A stretch of DNA of 64,000 bases from Leifsonia shinshuensis. GTDB lineage: Bacteria; Actinomycetota; Actinomycetes; Actinomycetales; Microbacteriaceae. The notes beneath the pieces are model-generated. The model ran no database searches and had not been told where the DNA came from. It was given only the letters and a program-made list of their open reading frames with translations. Location: assembly GCF_022606355.1 (NCBI RefSeq), contig NZ_JAHHZQ010000001.1, positions 1 to 64,000 on the forward strand. The letters run 5' to 3'. Every line of letters starts with the position of its first letter. The stretch's first letter is position 1. A program made the position numbers and the translations under genes. Below, in pieces: positions 41,703 through 49,724 of the stretch.

Positions 41703-42227
41703 TCAGCGACGGGAGGCCCGGGTCAGGGCGTGCACCAGGAACTCCTGCACCGCGGCGAGCCAGTCGTAGACGGCCCGCCGGGTCGCCGACTCGAGATCGT
41801 GCACGTCGCCCTCGTCGCCGTCGTGCTCGATCCCCAGCCCGGCGGCGAGCACGAGCCGGATGTCGGTGAGCGTGCGCAGCCAGGCCTGCGCCTGCGCGTC
41901 GTCGAGCCGCACCTCCACCGATTCGCCCGCCGTGTCGCCGAGCGAGTCGATCACGGCCCGGGCGTTGTCGGCCTTGCGCTCCGCGATCCGCTCGGCCGTG
42001 AACCGGCGGAACTCCGCCGAGGCCTGGGCGTCGTCGGGATACGCGTCGGGCAGCAGTCGCGCGAGCGCCGGGTCGGACTCCGCCGTGGCTGCCCCGGCAC
42101 CTTCGGCGGCCGCCTGCTCGGCGCGGGAGACCGCCTCCGCGGCGAACCGGCGCAGCACCTCCACCTCTGCAGCCTCGAAGCGCGCGTGCACGCCGCCGCC
42201 GTGCCGGTCGGCCCGGAACGGCCTCAC
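41703..42227 (-). CDS. DUF2017 protein, ClpS partner
   Basis: A 174-residue helical, acidic protein of the DUF2017 family, found almost always immediately after clpS in actinobacteria. It has AEVEVLRRFAAE near the start and LADIRLVLAAGLGI-type and YDWLAAVQEFLVHAL segments later. The function is unknown; the association suggests a role in regulated proteolysis. The GTG start overlaps the clpS stop by four bases (GTGA). Confidence 0.82.
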   Translation of the reverse strand: MRPFRADRHGGGVHARFEAAEVEVLRRFAAEAVSRAEQAAAEGAGAATAESDPALARLLPDAYPDDAQASAEFRRFTAERIAERKADNARAVIDSLGDTAGESVEVRLDDAQAQAWLRTLTDIRLVLAAGLGIEHDGDEGDVHDLESATRRAVYDWLAAVQEFLVHALTRASRR

Positions 42228-42526
42228 GCGTCCGCCTTCCTCAAGGTCGCCCACAGCCCGTACTCGTGCATGGCCTCCACGTGCCGCTCCATCTCCTCGC
42301 GCGTACCGGTCGCGACCACGGCGCGGCCCTCGTTGTGCACGAGCAGCATCAGGCGCTGCGCCTCCGCCTTCGAGAAGCCGAAGTAGCTCTGGAAGACATA
42401 GGTCACGTACGACATCAGGTTCACCGGGTCGTTCCACACGATGGTCACCCAGGGCGAGCCGAGCTCGAGCCGTTCGCCGAGGTCGACCTGCTCCTCGACC
42501 GCGGGCTCCGTCACTGCCGGCGTCAC
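42224..42526 (-). CDS. clpS: ATP-dependent Clp protease adaptor ClpS
   Basis: A 100-residue ClpS adaptor, which presents N-degron substrates to ClpC/ClpA-P. After a 25-residue acidic tail comes the core PWVTIVWNDPVNLMSYVTYVF, with the Asn-Asp-Pro of the ligand pocket, then the FGFSKAEAQRLMLLVHNEGRA block. Its GTG start overlaps the glycosidase stop as GTGA, and its own stop overlaps DUF2017. Confidence 0.93.
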   Translation of the reverse strand: MTPAVTEPAVEEQVDLGERLELGSPWVTIVWNDPVNLMSYVTYVFQSYFGFSKAEAQRLMLLVHNEGRAVVATGTREEMERHVEAMHEYGLWATLRKADA

Positions 42527-44301
42527 TGCGACTGCATCTCCGCGATGGCGTCCGCCGCCCGGACGAGAGCCAGGTGGGTCAGCGCTTGAGGGGTGTTGCC
42601 GGCCTGCGAGCGGCCGTCGACGTCGTACTCCTCCGACAGCATCCCCACGTCGTTGGCCAGCCCGACGAGCCGGTCCATCAGCCGCGTCGCGTCGTCCATC
42701 CGATGCGACCGCGCGTACTGCTCGACGAGCCAGAACGAGCAGGCGAGGAACGGGTGCTCTCCGGGAGGCAGCCCGTCCACGCCCTGCTCGGTGCGGTAGC
42801 GCAGCACGAGCCCGTCGCGGAGCAGGTCGGCTTCGATCGCCCTGACGGTGCCGAGCATCCGCGGGTCGTCGAAGGCGCAGTAGCCGACCTGGGCGAGCAG
42901 CAGCAGGGAGGCGTCCACCTCCGTGCTCCCGAAGTACTGCACATACGTCCCGCGGTGCTCGTCGAAGCCGTTCGCCTCCAGATCGGCGCGGATCTGGTCG
43001 CGCAGATGCCGCCAGCGCTCGACCGGGCCGTCCAGCCCGTACTGCTCGACTCCGCGGATGGCGCAGTCGAACGCCGCCCAGACCAGCCCGCGAGAGTGCG
43101 TGAACATCTGCGGCTCCCCGCGGATCTCCCAGATACCGTGATCCGGATTCCGCCAGTTGTCCTCCAAGAAGCCCATGAGCGCGCGCTGCAGTGCCCAGGA
43201 GAACCGGGTCTCCGGCACGCCGGCCTCGCGCCCGCGGTCGAGGCCCAGCATGACCTCGCCGATGACGTCGGCCTGGAACTGGGTCGAGGCGCCGTTGCCC
43301 ACCCGCACCGGGCGGGCGCCCTGGTAGCCGGGGAGGCTGTCGATTTCGCGCTCCTCGAGGTCGCGCTCACCGCCGAGCCCGTACATGATCTGCACGTCTC
43401 CCGGGTCGCCGGCGATGGCCCTCAGGAGCCAGTCCCGCCAGTGGTCCACGTAGTCGTTGTAACCGTGCGCCAGCAGCACGGCGATCGTCAGCGAGGCATC
43501 GCGCAGCCAGACGTAGCGGTAGTCCCAGTTGCGCTCGCCGCCGAAGCTCTCGGGGAGCGACGTCGTCGCCGCCGCGACGATCCCGCCGGTCTCGAAATGG
43601 GTCAGTGCGCGCAGGATGAGCAGCGAGCGCACGACCTCCTCGCGGTACGGGCCGTCGTGGTCGCAGCCCTCGGCCCAGCCGGTCCACCAGGCGCGCGTGC
43701 GCACGAGGGCGTCCTCCACGTCGAGCGCTTCGGGCGTGGCGCGATGGGACGGGAACCACGTCATCGAGAGGTCGACGGTCTGCCCGGCGTGCACGGTGAA
43801 CCTCCCCTCGTGGGCGTGGTTGCTCGCGTGCAGCGACGAACCCCGGAAGACCAGACCGTCCGGTCCGGCGACCGCCACCAGCGCGGCCGGCTTCTCGTCC
43901 GTCATCTTGCGCACCCACGGGATGGCCGTGGCGTAGCCGAACCGGATCCGCAGTTCCTCGCGCATCTCGACGTGGCCGCTCACCCCGCGCACCCGCCGCA
44001 CGAGGTCGGCCCGGTGATCGCCCATCGGCATCGCGTCGACGACCTCCACCTCACCGGTGGACGTGCGCCACCGGGTGACGAGGATCATCGTGTCGCGCTC
44101 GTACGCGCGGGTGCAGCTCGCGGCGGGATCCGTGGGGGCCAGCAGCCAGCGGCCGTGGTCTTCGGTGCCCAGCAGGGCGCCGAAGGTCGACTGCGAGTCG
44201 TACCGCGGCAGGCACAGCCAGTCGATGCTGCCGTCCCGTCCGACGAGGGCTCCCGTGAAGCAATCACTGATCAGGGCGTAATCCTCGATGGGGAGCGACA
44301 T
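42523..44301 (-). CDS. GH15 glycosidase, trehalase-like
   Basis: A 592-residue glycoside hydrolase family 15 protein. It starts with the N-terminal beta domain (IEDYALISDCFTGALVGRDGSIDW), followed by the alpha/alpha barrel with NWDYRYVWLRDAS, the general-acid Glu in HGIWEIRGEPQMFTHSRGLVW and a late LSEEYDVDGRSQAGNTPQAL block with the likely base Glu. Close relatives in mycobacteria are trehalases; glucoamylase activity is the alternative. otsAB in this window makes trehalose a sensible substrate. It heads the operon with clpS and is divergent from the G6PD gene. Confidence 0.85.
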   Translation of the reverse strand: MSLPIEDYALISDCFTGALVGRDGSIDWLCLPRYDSQSTFGALLGTEDHGRWLLAPTDPAASCTRAYERDTMILVTRWRTSTGEVEVVDAMPMGDHRADLVRRVRGVSGHVEMREELRIRFGYATAIPWVRKMTDEKPAALVAVAGPDGLVFRGSSLHASNHAHEGRFTVHAGQTVDLSMTWFPSHRATPEALDVEDALVRTRAWWTGWAEGCDHDGPYREEVVRSLLILRALTHFETGGIVAAATTSLPESFGGERNWDYRYVWLRDASLTIAVLLAHGYNDYVDHWRDWLLRAIAGDPGDVQIMYGLGGERDLEEREIDSLPGYQGARPVRVGNGASTQFQADVIGEVMLGLDRGREAGVPETRFSWALQRALMGFLEDNWRNPDHGIWEIRGEPQMFTHSRGLVWAAFDCAIRGVEQYGLDGPVERWRHLRDQIRADLEANGFDEHRGTYVQYFGSTEVDASLLLLAQVGYCAFDDPRMLGTVRAIEADLLRDGLVLRYRTEQGVDGLPPGEHPFLACSFWLVEQYARSHRMDDATRLMDRLVGLANDVGMLSEEYDVDGRSQAGNTPQALTHLALVRAADAIAEMQSQ

Positions 44302-44330
44302 ATCCCCAGTATGGCCGTACTGTGAAGGCC

Positions 44331-45707
44331 ATGACGCAGACCGTTGGCACTCTGGTGATTCTCGGAGCGAGCGGCGACCTGTCGTCCAGGCTCCTGCTCC
44401 CCGCCGTCGGCCAGTTGCTCAGCAACCACCCCGAACGGCGCTTCCGGCTGATCGGCGCAGGAGCGGAGGAGTGGTCGGATGCGAAGTGGCGTTCCACCCT
44501 CCGTGCGTCGTTCAAGACCGTGAAGGCGAGCGGGCCGGCGGTGGACGAGCTGCTGAACGGGTCGAGGTACCTCTCGGTCGATGTCACGAAGCCCGACGAC
44601 CTCCAGCGCATCTTCGACCTCTGCGAAGGTGCTCCCGCGCTGTACTTCGCCCTCCCGCCCGCCATCACCGCGAAAGCCTGCGAGGCGCTGGCGAAGCTGA
44701 CGCTCCCCGAGGGGCTCACGCTCGCACTGGAGAAGCCGTTCGGCACGGACAGACGCAGCGCGGTCGCCCTGAACAAGCGGCTGGCGACCCTGGTGCCGGA
44801 GGAGCGCATCCACCGCGTCGATCACTTCCTCGGCAACTCGACGGTGCTGAACCTCATCGGCCTGCGCTTCGCGAACAGCATCCTCGAGCCGGTCTGGAAC
44901 GGCGACCACGTGCAGAGCGTCGACATCGTCTACGACGAGACCCTGGGGTTGGAGGGCCGCGCCCGCTACTACGACAACGCTGGCGCCCTCATGGACATGA
45001 TCCAGAGCCACCTGCTGCAGGTGCTCGCCGTCGTCGCCATGGAGCCGCCGTCCGCCCTCGACGCCACCGACCTGCGTGACGCCAAGGCGACTGTGCTGCG
45101 GGCGACGCGCATCTGGCGCGACGATCCGCTCGTGGCGAGCCGGCGCGCCCGCTACACCGCGGGAACCGTCGAGGGGCGCAAGGTGCCCGCCTACACGAAC
45201 GAGCCGGGGGTGGATCCGTCCAGGAACACCGAGACGCTCGCCGAGCTCACGGTCGAGATCGACAACTGGCGCTGGGCCGGTGTGCCCTTCACGCTGCGCT
45301 CCGGCAAGGCGCTCGGTTCGCGTCGCCGCGAGATCCTGGTCACGTTCAAGCCGGCCAGGCACATCCCGCGCGGTCTGCGGGGGCACAACGAGCCCACGAT
45401 GCTGCGGATCATGCTCGCGCCGGATGCGATGTCGCTGGAGCTGAACATCAACGGGCCGGGCGATCCGCACGAAATCGAGCGGGTGGCGCTGAGCGCGGAA
45501 TTCGGCCCGGGGCTCCTGCTGGCCTACGGGGAGGTCCTCGAGGGGATCCTCGACGGTGACCCGTCGCTCTCCGTGCGCGGGGACACCGCAGTCGAGATGT
45601 GGCGCATCGTGACGCCCGTCATCTCGGCGTGGAAGAAGGACGACGTGCCGCTCCAGACCTACCGAGCGGGCTCATCCGGCCCGGCCTCCTGGAAGCACAT
45701 CGGCTGA
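44331..45707 (+). CDS. zwf: Glucose-6-phosphate 1-dehydrogenase homologue
   Basis: A 458-residue NADP-type enzyme of the oxidative pentose phosphate route. The coenzyme motif is GASGDLSSRLLLPA at residues 13-26; EKPFG is at 134-138; the catalytic segment is RVDHFLGN (162-169) with a second His in QSHLLQ near 227. The usual Lys of RIDHYLGKE is Asn here, so substrate binding may differ. ATG 44331 is used (an upstream GTG is the alternative). Divergent from the GH15 gene with 29 bases between. Confidence 0.85.
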   Translation: MTQTVGTLVILGASGDLSSRLLLPAVGQLLSNHPERRFRLIGAGAEEWSDAKWRSTLRASFKTVKASGPAVDELLNGSRYLSVDVTKPDDLQRIFDLCEGAPALYFALPPAITAKACEALAKLTLPEGLTLALEKPFGTDRRSAVALNKRLATLVPEERIHRVDHFLGNSTVLNLIGLRFANSILEPVWNGDHVQSVDIVYDETLGLEGRARYYDNAGALMDMIQSHLLQVLAVVAMEPPSALDATDLRDAKATVLRATRIWRDDPLVASRRARYTAGTVEGRKVPAYTNEPGVDPSRNTETLAELTVEIDNWRWAGVPFTLRSGKALGSRRREILVTFKPARHIPRGLRGHNEPTMLRIMLAPDAMSLELNINGPGDPHEIERVALSAEFGPGLLLAYGEVLEGILDGDPSLSVRGDTAVEMWRIVTPVISAWKKDDVPLQTYRAGSSGPASWKHIG

Positions 45708-45781
45708 GCGGACACTCGAGACGGCTGATTCTCCGTCGTCCCGCGCGATGCCTGCGTCGTTCGCGCTGTGTCGCGGACGGG

Positions 45782-46231
45782 TCAGGCCGCGGGGCGCTCG
45801 ATGATCGCGGGGATCTCGCCGGTGACCGGGCGACGGAGGTCGGTCCAGACGGTGATGGGCGCGGGCTCCCAGCCGAACGCGGCGGGCTCGGCGACCTCGT
45901 CGGCGGCCTCGGCCTCGACAACGGGCTCCGCCTCGGCCTCTGCGCGGTGCTGCGGCTCGGCGGCCACGACGATCTCGGACTCGCCGGCCTCGAGCCGGCG
46001 GCGTGCCTCCACCAGTGCGGCGGTGATGCCGACCGAGACGGACTGCGAGAGGACGGAGTGGAAGATGGCGTCGGTGTCGTCGGAGGAACGGCGCGAGACC
46101 GTCCACTCGCCGCGCTCGCCGATCAGCTCGGCGATCTTGGCGTGAACCACTTCGAGGATCTGTGCATCCGTCAGCTGAGGAACCGGCGCCGCCTGCACCT
46201 CGGCGGCGGCGTGCCGCCTACGTCCAAACAT
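45782..46231 (-). CDS. Hypothetical acidic protein
   Basis: A 149-residue soluble protein of unknown function. After a basic FGRRRH opening it has a helical domain (DAQILEVVHAKIAELIG ... VGITAALVEARRRLEAG) and then an Ala/Glu-rich low-complexity tail ending in a polar strand. The ATG at 46231 is supported by ggaagggg upstream; a longer frame exists but is not preferred. It may be cotranscribed with the small membrane gene that lies upstream on the same strand. Confidence 0.6.
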   Translation of the reverse strand: MFGRRRHAAAEVQAAPVPQLTDAQILEVVHAKIAELIGERGEWTVSRRSSDDTDAIFHSVLSQSVSVGITAALVEARRRLEAGESEIVVAAEPQHRAEAEAEPVVEAEAADEVAEPAAFGWEPAPITVWTDLRRPVTGEIPAIIERPAA

Positions 46232-46328
46232 CGCGCAACCCCTTCCAGGTTCTCCGTCGAGAACAGTTTCGGGGCCGTACCTGCTCAAAACGCGCGGACA
46301 CGCCGTGCGGACTGCGGAATTCGTGCGG

Positions 46329-46526
46329 TCAGTGCCCGATTTCGCGCTCGTCGGCCTCGCGGGACTCCTGAAGCACCGTCCCGACGGCGATCACCACGCT
46401 CAGCGCAGCGCTGATCCAGATGAGCGGCACGCGCCAGTCCCGGGGGCCGTTCTTGGTGGTCTGGATCGTCGTCCACAGCCCGATGATCGCGCTGATGACC
46501 GCGCCGTTGAAGATGAACTTGCGCAT
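46329..46526 (-). CDS. Small membrane protein
   Basis: A 65-residue protein with two hydrophobic segments (about residues 4-20 and 34-53) flanked by charged residues, ending in an acidic, Glu/Arg-rich tail. The ATG is preceded by aaagga. It is divergent from the permease at 46588. No family recognised. Gene-size, codon use and the good ribosome site support it. Confidence 0.6.
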   Translation of the reverse strand: MRKFIFNGAVISAIIGLWTTIQTTKNGPRDWRVPLIWISAALSVVIAVGTVLQESREADEREIGH

Positions 46527-46587
46527 CGGCGTCCTTTCGCTCGTGAGTTAGCGTACGCTTCCCAAGGCGTCTGACGAGAGGAGCGGC

Positions 46588-47742
46588 ATGCGGACGGCGA
46601 TCGTCGGCGCGGCGCTCCTGGTGCTGGGCGGTGTCGCGGCGGTGACGGGACTGCTTCCGTGGTCGGACGCGCTGGCCCTCTGGGATCGCGTGTGGCCGAT
46701 CCTCCTGTTCGTCATCGCGGTGACCGTGGTGACCGAGCTGGCGTCGGAGGCCGGCGTGTTCACGGTGATCGCGCAGCAGACCGCGCGGTGGGGCCGCGGA
46801 CGAGCCTGGCTGCTCTGGCTGCTGGTCGTTGCGGTGGCGGCATTGAGCACGATCTTCCTCTCGCTCGACACGACGGCTGTGCTGCTCACGCCGGTGGTGA
46901 TCGTCCTCGCGAGGCACGCGGGTCTCGACCCGCTGCCGTTCGCGCTGACGACGGTGTGGCTGGCGAACACCGGCTCCCTGCTTCTGCCGGTGTCCAATCT
47001 CACGAACCTACTGGCCCAGCACGCGATGGGGGATCCCTCGCCGTTGCAGTTCGCGGCGCTGATGTGGGCGCCGGCTGCGGTCGCGATCATCCTGCCGATG
47101 GTCGTGGTGGCCGTCATTTCGCGCAAGCAGCTGCGCGTGCGTTACGTCACGGGCGAGGAGGAGGGCGTCGAGGACCCCGTGCTGTTCTGGATCAGCGCTG
47201 CGGTCGTGGCGGCGCTGGTTCCGCTCCTGGTGTCCGGCATCCCGGTCTGGCTGCCGGCGTCGGCCGCGGCGGTCGTGCTCATCACGGTGTTCGCCGTGCG
47301 TCGCCGCGATGTCCTGCGGTTCGGCCTCCTGCCCTGGCAGCTGGTGCTCCTGGCGTCGGGGCTGTTCCTGTTCATCGAGGCGCTGCACGCCAACGGGCTC
47401 GGGACGCTGCTGGCACGCGTGTCGGGATCGGGGGAGTCGCCGCTCGACCTGCTGCGGCTCTCGCTGACCGGGATGGTCGGGGCGAACGCGATCGACAACC
47501 TCCCTGCCTACCTGGCGCTGGAGCCCGCGGCCGGCAGCCCGGTGCGGCTCGCCGCGCTGCTGATCGGGGTGAACGCCGGTCCGCTGATCACGCCATGGGC
47601 GTCGCTGGCGACCCTGCTGTGGCACCAGCGGCTGTCGTCGTTCGACGTGCGCATCCGCTGGCGCCGCTACGTGCTCCTCGGCCTCCTGGTCGCCCCCGTC
47701 ACCGTCGTCGTCGCAACGCTCGCCCTCGCCGCGACCGCCTGA
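46588..47742 (+). CDS. ArsB/SLC13-type permease
   Basis: A 384-residue membrane permease with 10-11 helices. The ion-transporter signatures appear as LSLDTTAVLLTPVVIVL in helix 3-4 and a second, symmetric GANAIDNLPAYLAL in the C-terminal half, typical of ArsB and related SLC13/CitMHS-type carriers. The substrate could be arsenite, a dicarboxylate or a cation. No arsC or arsR gene lies nearby, so arsenic cannot be assumed. ATG with gaggagcgg upstream. Confidence 0.72.
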   Translation: MRTAIVGAALLVLGGVAAVTGLLPWSDALALWDRVWPILLFVIAVTVVTELASEAGVFTVIAQQTARWGRGRAWLLWLLVVAVAALSTIFLSLDTTAVLLTPVVIVLARHAGLDPLPFALTTVWLANTGSLLLPVSNLTNLLAQHAMGDPSPLQFAALMWAPAAVAIILPMVVVAVISRKQLRVRYVTGEEEGVEDPVLFWISAAVVAALVPLLVSGIPVWLPASAAAVVLITVFAVRRRDVLRFGLLPWQLVLLASGLFLFIEALHANGLGTLLARVSGSGESPLDLLRLSLTGMVGANAIDNLPAYLALEPAAGSPVRLAALLIGVNAGPLITPWASLATLLWHQRLSSFDVRIRWRRYVLLGLLVAPVTVVVATLALAATA

Positions 47743-47762
47743 CGCCGTCGGACCACTCCGCG

Positions 47763-49724
47763 CTACTCCGCAGGCAACAGCTGCGAGGCGGTGACGATGC
47801 GGCGCCGGGCGACGGCCGCCAGCGCAAGGCCGAAGCCGACGACGGCCCAGAGGAGCAGACCGCCGAGGCCCCGCCACACCCCTGTCGAGCCGTCGACCAC
47901 ACCCTGCAGCGCGGTGATCGCCGGTGAGGTCGGCATCCACGCCATCACACTGTCGAAGAACCCGGGCGACGTCGACACGATGCCGGCGGCGAGCGTCACC
48001 ACGACGACCAGCATGGCGAGGAAGCGGCCGATTCCGCCAAGCAGGGCGACGAGACCGTGGTTCACCGCGGCGAAGCAGACCGCCGCTGCGACGGAGACCG
48101 CGGCGAAGCCGAACCACGCGCCGAGGCCGAGGTGCATCGCCGGCTGCATGATCCCGGCCACGAGCAGGCCCTGGACGACCCCGATCACGGCGGCGGGCGC
48201 GAGGCCGTCCGCGGCGATCAGGCCGGCGGCACGGGACGTCAGGAGCGCGCGCCGCGACAGCGCCTGGAGCACCAGGAAGGTGGCGAGGGCTCCGAGCCAC
48301 AGGGCGACCGACGCGAACAGCGGAACGCTGGAGGCGCCGAACGCCGTGGTGCCCGACTGCTTCTGCCCGACCGGCTGCGAGGCGACCGACGCGAGGTTGG
48401 TGCGCTGACCCGCGTCGTAGTTCGGCAGCTGCGCGACGGCGGTGTCGAGGCCGGACGCGAGGGAGGCCGCGCCGGAGGCGGACTGATCGGCGCCGCTGGC
48501 GAGCGGCTGGAGTCCTGCCGTGAGCTGCGCAGTCCCGTCGGCGAGCTGCGTGGCCCCCGCGGCGGACTGCTCGGCCCCGGCGGCGAGCGTCGCCGCACCG
48601 TCGGCCGACTGATGGGTGCCGGCGGCGAGTTGGCTGGTGGCGGTCGACAGCGTGCCGAGATTCGACGACAGCTGCGTGGTCTGGCCGGCGATCGTGGACG
48701 CCCCGGATGCCGCACCTGACGCATAACCGATGCCCTGCTGAAGGTCAGGCAGGTTCGCCGTCACTGCTGCGCAGAGCGCCGCCAGCTGCGGGTCGACCGG
48801 CGTCGGCGTGCAGTTCGTCGCCGCGGCGGCGCCGATCGCCTGGGCGGCGCTCGTGACTTTCGCCGCGGACGTGCGCGCGGCGGTGCCCACTCCCTCGATC
48901 GCGGCGGGGAGCTGCGCAGCGCCCGATGCCGCCTGGCCGAGGCCGCTCGAGACGGTGTCGAGGTTGCCCGCGATCGTGCCGAGCCCGCTGGACAGGTCGG
49001 AGGCCCCGCCCGCCAAGCGGGAGACACCTCCCGCGAGCGACGACGCCCCGCTGGAGAGCTGTGCCCCTGCATCCGCGGCCTGGTGCGCCCCCGATGCCAG
49101 CTGCGTCAGCCCGCTCGAGAGCGAGTGCGCCCCGCTCGCTGCCTTGGCCAGCTGGCCGTGCAGCGTGTTGAAGCCGACGTAGACGTTCTCGAGGTAGGTC
49201 GTCGTGAGCTGCTTGTTGAGGACACCGGTCGCCGTGGTGGTCACCGCCTGGCTGATCGCGGGGTCCACGAGCTTCGACTTCTGGCTGGTCCGGACGTCGA
49301 TGGTGGCCTGGGTCGCCGCGCCCGTGGTGCCCGCCGTGGAGGTCGCCGCCTTCGAGAAGTTCTTCGGGATCGTGACCACCGCCACATAGCTGCCGTCGGC
49401 GATCCCGGCGTCCGCGTCCTTCTGATCGGTGAGCACCCAGGTGAAGTTGTCGTTCTTGGCCCCGAGCAGCCCAGCGGCCATCTGGCGGCCGAGGGGCACC
49501 ACCTGGCCGTTGACGGTGACCGGCTGGTCGAGGTTGACGACTGCGGCCTTCACCTCGCCGAGGCGCTCGGTCGGGTTCCACAGGGCCCAGACGAGCAGTC
49601 CGCCGATGACGAGCGGCACGAGGATGAGGCCGACGATGGTCAGCCAGGTCACCCGCTTGTCGGAGCGCATGCGCTCGAGCGAGAACAGGGAGCGCGGGCG
49701 GCGCAGAGGAGGTGGGGTGGTCAT
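47763..49724 (-). CDS. YhgE/Pip-domain membrane protein
   Basis: A 653-residue membrane protein of the YhgE/Pip family. One helix lies near residue 30-50, an extracytoplasmic region to about 450 contains a long run of repeats of the type LASGA-N-QSADGA with alanine- and serine-rich heptads (helical rod), and five helices close the C-terminus as in ABC-2 membrane domains. Members are linked to phage infection (Pip), ESX-like secretion and export. It overlaps the MMPL gene upstream by four bases (ATGA), so the two probably form one complex. Confidence 0.8.
   Translation of the reverse strand: MTTPPPLRRPRSLFSLERMRSDKRVTWLTIVGLILVPLVIGGLLVWALWNPTERLGEVKAAVVNLDQPVTVNGQVVPLGRQMAAGLLGAKNDNFTWVLTDQKDADAGIADGSYVAVVTIPKNFSKAATSTAGTTGAATQATIDVRTSQKSKLVDPAISQAVTTTATGVLNKQLTTTYLENVYVGFNTLHGQLAKAASGAHSLSSGLTQLASGAHQAADAGAQLSSGASSLAGGVSRLAGGASDLSSGLGTIAGNLDTVSSGLGQAASGAAQLPAAIEGVGTAARTSAAKVTSAAQAIGAAAATNCTPTPVDPQLAALCAAVTANLPDLQQGIGYASGAASGASTIAGQTTQLSSNLGTLSTATSQLAAGTHQSADGAATLAAGAEQSAAGATQLADGTAQLTAGLQPLASGADQSASGAASLASGLDTAVAQLPNYDAGQRTNLASVASQPVGQKQSGTTAFGASSVPLFASVALWLGALATFLVLQALSRRALLTSRAAGLIAADGLAPAAVIGVVQGLLVAGIMQPAMHLGLGAWFGFAAVSVAAAVCFAAVNHGLVALLGGIGRFLAMLVVVVTLAAGIVSTSPGFFDSVMAWMPTSPAITALQGVVDGSTGVWRGLGGLLLWAVVGFGLALAAVARRRIVTASQLLPAE

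Noticed and set aside
46588-47742. Arsenite efflux (arsB) call
   Set aside because: The fold fits the ArsB/SLC13 group, but no arsC or metal-binding ArsR gene lies nearby, so I do not assign arsenic as substrate.
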